Shown in pieces: positions 1-7,430 of a DNA stretch of 47,021 bases; the first letter of the stretch is position 1, and each line of letters starts with the position of its first letter. The translations under genes and the position numbers were made by a program. The notes under the pieces are model-generated. The model was not told the DNA's origin and made no database searches. It saw only the letters and a program-made list of their open reading frames with translations. Origin of the DNA: Clostridium polyendosporum (GTDB taxonomy: Bacteria; Bacillota; Clostridia; Clostridiales; Clostridiaceae); contig NZ_BOPZ01000027.1 of the NCBI RefSeq assembly GCF_018332455.1, positions 1-47,021 on the forward strand, written 5' to 3'.

Positions 1-84
1 CTTTTCTTTCTCGTATCATTTGAATAACTCCTATGAAATAAAATTCTATACTTTTAATTTTACTTCATAATTCAGTAAAAACAA

Positions 85-150
85 AGACTGCTGACACTTT
101 GTCAGCAGTCTGAAGGAGTATATTATACATGTATAATATACTCCTTCTTT
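85..150. terminator. Two back-to-back hairpins (bidirectional terminator region)
   Basis: An 11-bp perfect stem (85-95 with 101-111, 5-nt loop) is followed directly by a perfect 36-bp palindrome (112-147). On the minus strand the 85-111 hairpin runs into a T-rich stretch, which fits a terminator for the ACT-domain gene. On the plus strand the palindrome is followed by T-rich sequence and could end a gene entering from the left. Confidence 0.6.
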
Positions 151-233
151 ATATATTCTGTTAATAAATTTGTTTATAACTTTTAGTTCATAAAATAAGA
201 ATATTACTAAATAACTTTTTAACATTATTTAAC

Positions 234-623
234 TTAGCCTATAACTTCATATCTTTCTTTAATAAGTGATTCTATAGCATTATCTATATCCTTATTTTTA
301 ACAAGAATGTAATCTGTATCATAGGTGGAAATAGCAAATATACTTATTCCATTCTGTGCTAGTATTTTACTAATTGAAGCAAGAATTCCTATTAGAGAAA
401 AGTCTAATGGTCCTTGAATCTCTAGAATTCTCCAATCTTTTTCGTACTTTATATCATCAGGAATATTATCTTGAGAGCATACGATTGATAATTCATCTGA
501 TGTTCTTGTTATAGAGAAAAAGTCACTATTTTTTGCCCATTCAGGAATTAATTCAGTTTTATCTAATCTACAAACTCCATATCTTTCTTTTAATAATTTC
601 ATTGTTAATATTTTTTCTGACAT
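234..623 (-). CDS. ACT-domain protein, probable small-ligand (amino acid) sensor
   Basis: The 129-residue protein has the pattern of the stand-alone ACT family with tandem ACT-like halves: a strand-rich N-terminal half, then a classical ACT segment around residues 65-129 ('GPLDFSLIGILASISKIL', then an 'ISIFAISTYDTDYILV' strand). In this family such domains bind amino acids or related small ligands; no catalytic residues are expected. A GAAAGGATG-like ribosome site lies about 12 bases before the ATG. It is the first gene after a guanidine-I riboswitch and its terminator, about 90 bases downstream on the same strand, so it is probably under riboswitch control. The ligand and partner are unknown. 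Confidence 0.75.
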   Translation of the reverse strand: MSEKILTMKLLKERYGVCRLDKTELIPEWAKNSDFFSITRTSDELSIVCSQDNIPDDIKYEKDWRILEIQGPLDFSLIGILASISKILAQNGISIFAISTYDTDYILVKNKDIDNAIESLIKERYEVIG

Positions 624-705
624 ATTTTATTTTCATCCTTTCTTTTTATAAATACTACGCTAATCGTTTTCTAAATGATAATATTTCTTGGCATAATTCT
701 AAAAT

Positions 706-755
706 AAGTAAAAATAAAGCCAATAGAAATATTATTAAAATATCTCCCAGGCTTT
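706..755 (-). terminator. Riboswitch expression-platform terminator
   Basis: On the minus strand AAAGCC (755-750) can pair with GGCTTT (721-716), with further pairing inside through the AGATATT/AATATTTCT segments, followed by the T-rich run TTATTTTT. The 5' arm is taken from the 3' edge of the conserved aptamer, so aptamer folding and terminator folding exclude each other. This is the usual layout for a riboswitch that turns its gene on when ligand is bound. Confidence 0.7.
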
Positions 756-835
756 TATCCTTCCGTGTACACAGTTAACCGTGCGTTTTCTCTCGGACCT
801 GCCAGTTATAAACTGCGGAACCCTAGAAAACTATA
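743..835 (-). promoter_or_regulatory. Guanidine-I riboswitch (ykkC-yxkD class) aptamer
   Basis: Read on the minus strand, the conserved blocks of the ykkC RNA appear in order: CTAGGGTTCCG, then GGTCCGAGAGA, then ACACGG, then GGATAAAAGCCTGGGAGA. The ACACGG and GATAAAAG blocks match the guanidine-I subclass better than the ppGpp or PRPP subclasses as I recall them. Known guanidine-I switches control guanidine exporters and carboxylases; here the next gene on the strand is an ACT-domain protein. Assignment is by motif recognition only, so the subclass is somewhat less certain than the class. Confidence 0.85.
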
Positions 836-1036
836 TAGATTTTTCAGTTATTTATAAGTTACAACTTATAAATCAATTTTAGCATAAGACAATATTCAAA
901 TAAACTTTATATATTTTTTCCTTCGCACTTAAATACAAGTTAGATTTTTTATCTTTTACATTTTCCATACTTTCACCCTATACTTCTTATATCGTAATTA
1001 TTATTATTTATATGATTAATTTTTATTAATAAAAAT

Positions 1037-1061
1037 AAGGAAGCCTTTATTTAGCTTCCTT
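1037..1061 (-). terminator. Terminator after the AraC/EamA/DUF2000 operon
   Basis: An 8-bp stem (AAGGAAGC with GCTTCCTT) is followed on the minus strand by TTATTTTTATT. It lies about 125 bases past the end of the DUF2000 frame. The rest of the stretch 836-1186 shows an inverted repeat of TTATAAGTT near 850-875 and no gene. Confidence 0.65.
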
Positions 1062-1186
1062 TCACACATAAAAGAGTATCTATAATACATCTCCTTAAAG
1101 TTTCTAAAGACAATATATAACTATGGAACCCAAAACTTCGCAACATAAGAAAGATGTGAATTAAACACAACTACACGTTATATTCA

Positions 1187-1610
1187 TTATCTTAGCAAAG
1201 GCATACTTCCCGTTAGCTTGTTGACTTTTTTCTTATCACCGCAGATAGTAAGACCAAAATAGGTGTGTTCTGCTTCTGATATGGTTGATGCTTTCTGTAA
1301 ATATTCGTTGTAAATATTGCAACTTTGTGCAACATTAGAAAAGTCAATTACAATCATATCATTATAATAAGAAGTGTATAGTTTTTCTCTTAATTCTCTA
1401 AGGGTTTCCTTGTTTCCTTTTAGGATTGGCACAGGTATTGCACTAATACCTAAATGGCTTTGTCCCAAAGCATCAGTAACATCTTTGCTCACCAATTCGG
1501 GGGTATGCTTTCCTAACGTAATACCCAATATTGCGACGGTATTTGCAAGGATTCCTAAAGGAAGATTTTCATCTATGACTATAGCATTTTGTATCTTGTT
1601 CTAATATCAT
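1187..1610 (-). pseudogene. DUF2000-family protein, frameshifted near its start
   Basis: The main frame encodes a DUF2000-like domain of about 135 residues ('NAIVIDENLPLG' leading into 'ILGITLGKHTPELVSKD'). DUF2000 proteins are small cytosolic proteins of unknown role. A good start exists at 1610: a GAGG site about 11 bases before ATG, reading M-I-L-E-Q-D-T. It leaves the DUF2000 frame at a run of four A (about 1590-1587); one A fewer would join the two. No ATG, GTG or TTG exists in the DUF2000 frame upstream of the conserved N-terminus. It overlaps the end of the EamA gene, so it was probably co-translated. Real decay or a sequencing indel are both possible. Confidence 0.7.
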
Positions 1611-2514
1611 TTATTTTTTTCCTCAATTTTATAACTTGTTTTCCCTCTGAAATAAAAAGCCCTACTAATGTAAGAATGATTCCTACAATTGCAATTCCTG
1701 TTATATTTTCGTGTAACAAAACAGCAGACGCACCAACTGTAATTACAGGCACCATATAAATATATACACTTGTCTTTACAGCTCCCAAAATCTTGACAGA
1801 CCAATTCCAAGTGACAAAGCATAATGCAGAAGCACCGAAACCTAAATATAAAATATTCATCAGGTATGACAGGTTGGTAAATCTATCTAAGCGTAGCTTA
1901 AAATTAAACATAAATATGGCGGGAATCATAAAAAATAATCCATAAAAAAACACTTTGCGGGTACACCCGATGGTATTATATTGAAATCCGCTAATTTTTC
2001 TCATAAGGACAGAATAAACAGCCCATACAATTGCAGCAAGCACCGCTAATATATCACCTAAAGGATTTAATTTTAAAATAAAATTTTCATTAAATCCAAT
2101 TAGGATAATACCTATTATGGCCACTGTAAACCCAATGAAAAAGCGTAACCTTAGCTTTTCACAGTGTAGAAACAGATGCGCAAAAATGGCCGTAAAAAAT
2201 GGGGCGATTGAAATAATGACACCTACATTAGACGCAAGTGTATAAGTTAAAGAAATGTTTTCCATAAGAAAGTATAAAGTTACTCCAAATAGTCCAGCTG
2301 CTACGAAATATATTTCTTGTTTGAGATTTAACATTTTGATGTGGTGCGGATATACCAGTAGTAATGTGATATAACCAATTATAAATCGAAAAAATAGTAT
2401 TTCAATCGGCGTGAAATCTTTTAATAATACTTTAGTGGAAACAAAAGTTGTTCCCCAAATCAAAATTGTGATAACTACCGACAAATGTCCAGCGATAGTT
2501 TTTTTGTCAGTCAT
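1579..2514 (-). CDS. EamA/RhaT-family (DMT) transporter
   Basis: About 311 residues with ten predicted hydrophobic segments in two EamA repeats; the first begins 'HLSVVITILIWGTTFVSTKV', typical of drug/metabolite transporters that export small metabolites across the membrane. The ATG at 2514 is chosen because AGGAGG lies 7-8 bases upstream; an in-frame start further upstream (2538) has no such site. The first codons overlap the stop of the AraC gene by 8 bases, which indicates translational coupling. The regulator and the exporter probably form one functional pair. The substrate cannot be read from the sequence. Confidence 0.85.
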   Translation of the reverse strand: MTDKKTIAGHLSVVITILIWGTTFVSTKVLLKDFTPIEILFFRFIIGYITLLLVYPHHIKMLNLKQEIYFVAAGLFGVTLYFLMENISLTYTLASNVGVIISIAPFFTAIFAHLFLHCEKLRLRFFIGFTVAIIGIILIGFNENFILKLNPLGDILAVLAAIVWAVYSVLMRKISGFQYNTIGCTRKVFFYGLFFMIPAIFMFNFKLRLDRFTNLSYLMNILYLGFGASALCFVTWNWSVKILGAVKTSVYIYMVPVITVGASAVLLHENITGIAIVGIILTLVGLFISEGKQVIKLRKKINDIRTRYKML

Positions 2515-3346
2515 CTTCTTTCCTCCTACATCCGTCAATAAAAATATTCATATATTGCTTTGGTGTCAGTCCAATCAGTTTTTTAAAAAAGTTTGTAAAA
2601 TGGCTTTGATCTGTAAAACCTGTTTGCAATGCGACATCTATTGGAGCAATCCCCTGCTCCAAAAATTTCTTCGCCTTACCAATACGAATTGTTTCAAGAT
2701 AGCTGTATGGTGATATTCCCTTTTGTTTGGTAAAAGAGTGTACCAAATAATATTTATTTAATCCTATTAAAGCACTTAGGTCATTTAGTGTAATATTTTT
2801 CATGTAGTTGTTTTCCAAAAAATCACACACTGTCTTGATTTCTGTATTGGGTTCTTGTGCAGCGACTGCAGGAACAGCATCAGAATATTCAGCTATCAAT
2901 TGTTCAATTATGAATAAAAAGAGTTCCTCTTTTTTGAAATCTTTTTCCTCCTGCATTACCATAACATGTAACTCGCGCAAAGAAGATACAAGTTCGTTAT
3001 GAAACAAGACAGGTTCTGTAAAATAAGGAAGATAATCCCTGCCCGTTATTTCAAGTGCAACTTTTCTCATCACATCCCGCTGAATGTTGATGCATCGGTA
3101 ATCAAGTGTTCTGCCGTCAATTTGTTCACAGGTATGGTTGTCACTAGGATTAAATAGGATTAAATCACCCGTTTCAATTGTATATTCCTTATTTTTGCAA
3201 GATAGATGCCGCCTCCCACTTTCAATAAAGCCAACCACATAATACTCATGAAAATGGTTTGGAAACTTCTGCATAATCCCTTTGAAATTATAGGCTTCTA
3301 TATTCAACTCTGCATCAAAACAAACAGTTCGAGTTTCGTTTGGCAT
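2507..3346 (-). CDS. AraC-family transcriptional regulator
   Basis: A 279-residue protein with an N-terminal cupin-like sensing domain (about residues 15-150; 'HFHEYYVVGFIESG' and 'GDLILFNPSDNHTCE') and a C-terminal double helix-turn-helix (about 175-275; 'SALIGLNKYYLVHSFTKQ' and 'ALQTGFTDQSHFTNFFKKL', the AraC signature). A small ligand is expected to bind the cupin. It is first in an operon with the EamA exporter and the broken DUF2000 gene and probably regulates it. A strong GGAGGAGAAT-type ribosome site precedes the ATG. Confidence 0.9.
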   Translation of the reverse strand: MPNETRTVCFDAELNIEAYNFKGIMQKFPNHFHEYYVVGFIESGRRHLSCKNKEYTIETGDLILFNPSDNHTCEQIDGRTLDYRCINIQRDVMRKVALEITGRDYLPYFTEPVLFHNELVSSLRELHVMVMQEEKDFKKEELFLFIIEQLIAEYSDAVPAVAAQEPNTEIKTVCDFLENNYMKNITLNDLSALIGLNKYYLVHSFTKQKGISPYSYLETIRIGKAKKFLEQGIAPIDVALQTGFTDQSHFTNFFKKLIGLTPKQYMNIFIDGCRRKEDD

Positions 3347-3438
3347 TTATTCTCCTCCTTTCTTTCTATCTGTTTTTAAGGGTAACATAAATAATTAAAT
3401 AGTTCTTGTATGATGTTGTCTAAATTCAATTTTCAGTT

Positions 3439-3469
3439 TAAAAAAGGTAACAATTAGGCTACCTTTTTT
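3439..3469. terminator. Hairpin flanked by A and T runs
   Basis: AAAAAGGTA (3441-3449) pairs with TACCTTTTTT (3460-3469) around a 10-nt loop. It lies in the 350-base gap upstream of the AraC gene. No gene is visible in 3347-3624. Confidence 0.45.
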
Positions 3470-3624
3470 ATACATCAAATATAAATAACCTTTGCTTCGC
3501 ATTATTATACAAGTATGAACTTAATACCTTATAAATTAATTCTAAAATTATTCCTTATATTCATATTATAGTAATCAACTGCACATTGAAACTTACAATA
3601 CTAATCAGTCTATCATCATAAAAA

Positions 3625-3656
3625 TAAAAAACTCTGGACCTTAAAGGTTACCAGAG
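3625..3656 (-). terminator. Intrinsic terminator
   Basis: CTCTGG (3632-3637) pairs with CCAGAG (3651-3656), with an inner ACCT/AGGT stem. On the minus strand it is followed by TTTTTTATTTTT. It sits just downstream of the 62-residue gene and ends it. Confidence 0.8.
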
Positions 3657-3695
3657 CACAATTTACTACTATTAATATTCGTGAACTTTTCAAAT

Positions 3696-3884
3696 TTATT
3701 TTTTTAAATCTTCCTTTATTCTTTCCTCTGAATAATTTTCTCTCTTTATATTATTTAATCCTAAATTAACAGAACCATAAGCTAATATGCTATCTATCTG
3801 CTTATCTATTTCATATTGCTGTTCATTAAGTTTTTTTACATGTTTTCCTAGTTCTCTATCTATGTCTGTCTCTTTATCCATCAT
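3696..3884 (-). CDS. Small hydrophilic protein of unknown function
   Basis: A 62-residue, highly charged protein, probably all helical ('MDKETDIDRELGKHVKKL', then 'EQQYEIDKQIDSILAYG'). I do not recognise a family. The gene is supported by a GTGAGG ribosome site 7-9 bases before the paired ATG codons (3884 and 3881) and a strong intrinsic terminator immediately downstream. It is a single-gene transcription unit. Confidence 0.6.
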   Translation of the reverse strand: MMDKETDIDRELGKHVKKLNEQQYEIDKQIDSILAYGSVNLGLNNIKRENYSEERIKEDLKK

Positions 3885-4180
3885 AATGATACCTCACACA
3901 AAATTGCTGTATTTAATTTTCATATATAATTTGCCCTAATATATGTCTAAAAATACATATAACTTTAATATTATACCTTTTACTCCCGTTATTGTGTTAT
4001 TTTTAATTTCTATTAATGCTATGGATATCAATAGTTTGAAAGCATATAAAGTATTAATTTCTATTATTGAATTATATACTAATTATATGGATAATGGGAA
4101 ATTATCAAATATTCAGGATACCTACGCTTAATAATAATAATAATATGAACTAAAAGTTATAAATATTTTACCGTCTCTAT

Positions 4181-4504
4181 TTAATATTTAAGACTCTTTT
4201 CTAGCATATAATTTTCTTCGAACCATCCTACTATGTTATTTATTGCACCTACATCATTCTTGTCTTTCAGTATAAAACTTCTTACATCTCCATCAATCAC
4301 ACTTATATCTACTGCTATAAATTCTTTGTCCTCTCCAACTATTATCATTCCTTCTTTGTCACTATTTTTAGTTCTAAACATCATACTTTTTGTATTAAAA
4401 TTGCTTTCAATAGGTCTTATTCCATCACATTCAACCCAAGTTCCTATTTTGCCCTTTATTAAATCTAATATCTCCTCAAAATCTTTAGGATTAAAACTAT
4501 TCAT
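4181..4504 (-). CDS. Conserved-looking small protein of unknown function
   Basis: Start taken at 4504 because AGGAG lies 10-14 bases upstream; an in-frame ATG at 4558 has no site. The product is about 107 residues, acidic, alternating strand and helix, starting 'MNSFNPKDFEEILDLIKG' with a later 'EFIAVDISVIDGDVRSFIL' segment. No transmembrane segment or catalytic motif is visible and I do not recognise the family. Upstream, at 4639-4686, lies a sequence that resembles regions upstream of two other minus-strand genes in this window (see findings). Confidence 0.65.
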   Translation of the reverse strand: MNSFNPKDFEEILDLIKGKIGTWVECDGIRPIESNFNTKSMMFRTKNSDKEGMIIVGEDKEFIAVDISVIDGDVRSFILKDKNDVGAINNIVGWFEENYMLEKSLKY

Positions 4505-4710
4505 TTTGAATAAACTCCTCTCTTTTATTATGATAATGCGTTTAAAAAGTTTATCCATTTACTTATAACTTTATTCTTTTTATTGGTTTTACGTATCATT
4601 TAATCACTTAATAAAAAAATTCTTAATTTGAATTATTTTAAAAATCCAATGCTCATTTATGAGTAACTTACTTAAGATAAATAACTGCAGTTAAGTGGCA
4701 ACAAATCAAT

Positions 4711-4751
4711 AAAGGCAAGAAACCTTATATTATCTAAGGTTTCTTGCCTTT
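4711..4751. terminator. Strong bidirectional terminator
   Basis: A perfect 17-bp stem (4711-4727 with 4735-4751, 7-nt loop) lies just past the stop of the flavin oxidoreductase. T-rich sequence follows on both strands. The stretch 4505-4710 otherwise holds no gene. Confidence 0.8.
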
Positions 4752-4766
4752 TTAATATTGGGAATA

Positions 4767-5819
4767 CTATAAATGTCTTGGACAATTACTTCCATTAGTA
4801 AACCACCTGCATGGCTTACATCCTAAACATTTTACAATAGCCTTCCCTTCCTTTGCATGATTTGCAAAGTTATAATCTGCAAGTTGGGCTTTGCCTATAG
4901 CAACGAAATCTACTAGGTTATTACTAATCAAATAATTGGCGTCCTCTGGTGTCTTAATTGAGTTTACTGCAATTACCGGAATAGTTAAATGCTCTCTTAT
5001 TTTAGTTGCACCATATACAATCCAATTACCTGGAAAACCCTCTGGTACTTCTTCGTTGATTGGCGTACTATCAAAACCTGTAGAGATATGAATATAATCC
5101 ATCCCTAGAATTTCAAATCTTTTAGCCATGTCAATGCTGCTTTTTAAGTCATTCTCATTACAACCCATTCGAATACCAACAATTAAAGATTCATTAACTT
5201 TTTGTTTAATTCCTTCGAAAATCTCTGTTGTAAATCTCAATCTATTATCAAAATTTCCACCATATTCATCTGTTCGATTATTTATTTTAGCAGAAAAGAA
5301 CTGCGTCATAAGATATGAATGGGCTCCATGAAGCTCAACTCCATCAAAGCCAGCTTTTTCTGCTCTAACAGCAGCATTAATGAAATCCTGCTGCAGTGCA
5401 TAGAGTTCATCCCTTGTCATAGCCCTAGCTGATATATCGCCGTTATTATAATCAGAGGAAGTTATAGTATCTTCATTAATAGACTTAGGAGTTCGAAGTC
5501 CTGCATGATGAAGTTGTATAATAACCTTTGCTCCATGCTTATGACAAACCTTAGCTATTTTACTTAGACCATCTATATAATCATCGGACCAAATTCCCAA
5601 TTGGTCTGCGGATAATCTTCCATTTTCATTAACACATGTTGCCTCCACAATAATTAGGCCTGTCCCACCCTTTGCTATTGCCTCGTAGTGATTTATATTC
5701 TTCTCAGATACAAAACCATTCTTGTCTGCAAATTTAAAACAAACCATCGGTGGTAAAATGATTCTATTCTTTATTTCTAAATCTTTAATTTTTTGTGGTG
5801 TAAAAAGTGCATTTGTCAT
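4767..5819 (-). CDS. NADH:flavin oxidoreductase, old yellow enzyme family
   Basis: About 350 residues forming one TIM barrel of the OYE/YqjM type: N-terminal 'FTPQKIKDLEIKNRIILPPM', the ligand-binding pair in 'IIQLHHAGLR', 'GAHSYLMTQFFSAKINNRTD' near residue 170, and a C-terminal FMN-phosphate region 'DFVAIGKAQLADYNFANHA'. FMN is the expected cofactor; such enzymes reduce activated double bonds. The protein ends with a Cys-rich tail (KCLGCKPC, then GSNCPRHL) that recalls the iron-sulfur motif of longer 2,4-dienoyl-CoA reductases, but the rest of that enzyme is absent. The start at 5819 has GAGAGG 8 bases upstream; 5825 is too close to it. The monooxygenase-like gene at 5945 is in the same direction. 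Confidence 0.85.
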   Translation of the reverse strand: MTNALFTPQKIKDLEIKNRIILPPMVCFKFADKNGFVSEKNINHYEAIAKGGTGLIIVEATCVNENGRLSADQLGIWSDDYIDGLSKIAKVCHKHGAKVIIQLHHAGLRTPKSINEDTITSSDYNNGDISARAMTRDELYALQQDFINAAVRAEKAGFDGVELHGAHSYLMTQFFSAKINNRTDEYGGNFDNRLRFTTEIFEGIKQKVNESLIVGIRMGCNENDLKSSIDMAKRFEILGMDYIHISTGFDSTPINEEVPEGFPGNWIVYGATKIREHLTIPVIAVNSIKTPEDANYLISNNLVDFVAIGKAQLADYNFANHAKEGKAIVKCLGCKPCRWFTNGSNCPRHL

Positions 5820-5944
5820 TTTCATTACCTCTCATTTAACTATAAAAGATTCTTATGCTGTAATTACGATAAAACTCTATTAATTTATTCAAAATATAAA
5901 ATATATTTATATATATTTATATTCCATCTGCTTCTTAGATATTT

Positions 5945-6229
5945 TTAAACTCTTTCATATAAATTTACTTCTAAACCTTTTTCCTGAAATTCTCCAAGTT
6001 TAGGTATAATTCTAGTAAAATGGGCACTATTATTGTGTAATTCTATTGCCTCTTTGTTTTCCCATTTCTCAATAAAGGTTAACACATTTCTATCATTTAA
6101 ATCTTGATTTAAACTATATGATATGCAACCTACTTCCTTTCTACTCTCATTAACAAGGTCTTTTGCTAAAGCTTTAAACTCTTCTACCTTGCCTTCCTTT
6201 ACTACACATTTTGCAACTATGGTAATCAT
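5945..6229 (-). CDS. ABM-domain protein, putative quinol/antibiotic-type monooxygenase
   Basis: A 94-residue single-domain protein of the dimeric alpha/beta-barrel family (ABM, YgiN-like): 'MITIVAKCVVKEGKVEEFK', 'EVGCISYSLNQDLNDRN', 'FIEKWENKEAIELHNNSAHF'. The His of the NNSAHF segment is the usual active-site residue. Family members oxidise quinols or handle reactive aromatics without a cofactor. An AGAGGGATG site precedes the ATG. It probably acts with the flavin reductase downstream, though no shared operon is proven. Confidence 0.8.
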   Translation of the reverse strand: MITIVAKCVVKEGKVEEFKALAKDLVNESRKEVGCISYSLNQDLNDRNVLTFIEKWENKEAIELHNNSAHFTRIIPKLGEFQEKGLEVNLYERV

Positions 6230-6454
6230 TTTTACATCATCCCTCTTTCCACAATCCCCTTTAGTTTTATTTCTATAAGAGTAATTATTTTAATTTATAT
6301 ATTTTACCTAATTTACCAGTATAATCATTTGACCATCTACATATTAAATTTGGCCCTGTAACCAATGGTCTTGCTAATAAAAAGTTATAATTACACTATA
6401 TAACATTTATTTTCCAATAGCCAGTACGCACATTTAGGTAAGTTACTTACATTA

Positions 6455-6590
6455 ATGTAAGTGTAGACTCTTAAATCACTTAAAAATGGTAATTTAGAAC
6501 AAACTAATAAAAAAGCCTAGAGGTCATCCTAGACTTTTTCGTGAAAAACAATTTTAATCATGATCAGAATAAATTATAATTGCCTAAATT
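6455..6590. repeat. Relic duplicate of the channel/lipoprotein gene junction (copy of about 17,920-18,030)
   Basis: This stretch matches the convergent 3' ends at 17.9-18.0 kb. First comes a remnant of the end of the ion-channel frame (L-K-S-L-K-N-G-N), then the same terminator hairpin (6509-6540), then, on the minus strand, a remnant of the lipoprotein 3' end (I-I-I-Y-S-D-H-D-stop compared with V-I-Y-F-N-H-D-stop). Neither gene is present here beyond these tails. The hairpin probably ends the metallophosphoesterase transcript. A perfect 18-bp palindrome (6445-6462) borders the left side. Nothing else is seen between 6230 and 6635. Confidence 0.7.
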
Positions 6591-6635
6591 AATAAAAATC
6601 CTAAAATATAGAGACATATCTTAGAATTAATTTCT

Positions 6636-7352
6636 TTAAAAACCTTCTTTAAGCATGGATATTAGCTTATTAGAAATCATTTTGTTTTCTTCTATAGCTT
6701 TTACTATACCCTCAATATTATAATCAACTTTTATTATCTCACTATAAACTTTCTCATCTTTAACATCAACTGTAATGTATGTAGCTTGTGGAGCTCCATT
6801 TTTAGGTTTACCAACAGAACCCGCATTAATAAAATGTTTTTTGTTAATAGTTAAGTTATAGGGTATATGTGTATGACCGCAAATTAATATATCTTCATCT
6901 ATCGATTTTGATAAGTTATATAAGTTTTCTTTATCCTCATATAGATACTCATCTATTTCCCTATGACTTCCATGTACTACAAGTATCTTTAGCCCATTAC
7001 AATGAAAACTAATTTTAGTTGGTAGACCCTTTAGATACACTCTATTCTCATCACTGATAACCAAATTAGTGAATATTGAAGATGCATTACCTTGAATCTT
7101 TTCTTCAGACATGTCAATTATATCTTTTTCTTGTAATGGATTAGATTCTGCAATATACTTATCATGATTTCCTTGAACTGAAATCACTCTATACTTCTTT
7201 ATAAGCTGAATCACTTCATTTGGAAAAGGTAAATACCCTACTAAATCCCCTGTCGAAACTATAAAATCAACATTTTTAGTATCAATATCCTCCAAAACAC
7301 TTTCTAATGCATATTTATTGCTATGAATATCTCCTATGACAGCAAATCTCAT
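6636..7352 (-). CDS. Calcineurin-like metallophosphoesterase (YfcE/MJ0936-like)
   Basis: About 238 residues with all metallophosphoesterase motifs in order: DxH ('GDIHSN'), GDxxG ('STGDLVGY'), GNHD ('VQGNHDKY'), then 'VVHGSHRE' and GHTH ('ICGHTHIPY'), followed by 'INAGSVGKP'. Two metal ions and phosphodiester or phosphomonoester substrates are expected; the real substrate is unknown. The start at 7352 has GTTAGGAGGG upstream. It lies about 80 bases after arsA with a hairpin between, so it may be read through from the ars operon or stand alone. Confidence 0.9.
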   Translation of the reverse strand: MRFAVIGDIHSNKYALESVLEDIDTKNVDFIVSTGDLVGYLPFPNEVIQLIKKYRVISVQGNHDKYIAESNPLQEKDIIDMSEEKIQGNASSIFTNLVISDENRVYLKGLPTKISFHCNGLKILVVHGSHREIDEYLYEDKENLYNLSKSIDEDILICGHTHIPYNLTINKKHFINAGSVGKPKNGAPQATYITVDVKDEKVYSEIIKVDYNIEGIVKAIEENKMISNKLISMLKEGF

Positions 7353-7388
7353 GGTTTTCCCTCCTAACACTTAGCCATTAAAATTACA

Positions 7389-7424
7389 TACTCCACCACG
7401 AATTCTTAAAAGAGTGGTGGAGTA
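7389..7424 (-). terminator. Hairpin between arsA and the phosphoesterase gene
   Basis: A perfect 11-bp stem (7389-7399 with 7414-7424) directly follows the arsA stop. The downstream T-run on the minus strand is weak (GTAATTTTAA), so it may be a leaky terminator or an mRNA processing/stability element. Confidence 0.55.
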
Positions 7425-7430
7425 TAGTAA

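Noticed and set aside
533-778. Plus-strand hydrophobic frame
   Set aside because: It overlaps the ACT gene and the conserved guanidine-I aptamer on the other strand, and the hydrophobicity is what A+T-rich antisense gives.
743-835. ppGpp or PRPP riboswitch instead of guanidine-I
   Set aside because: The ACACGG and GGATAAAAG blocks and CTAGGGTTCCG fit guanidine-I better than the variant subclasses as I recall them; a covariance-model score would settle it.
3943-4131. Plus-strand frame of 62 residues starting M-S-K-N-T-Y
   Set aside because: No ribosome site precedes the ATG, the product is low in complexity and resembles nothing known, and no promoter or terminator frames it.
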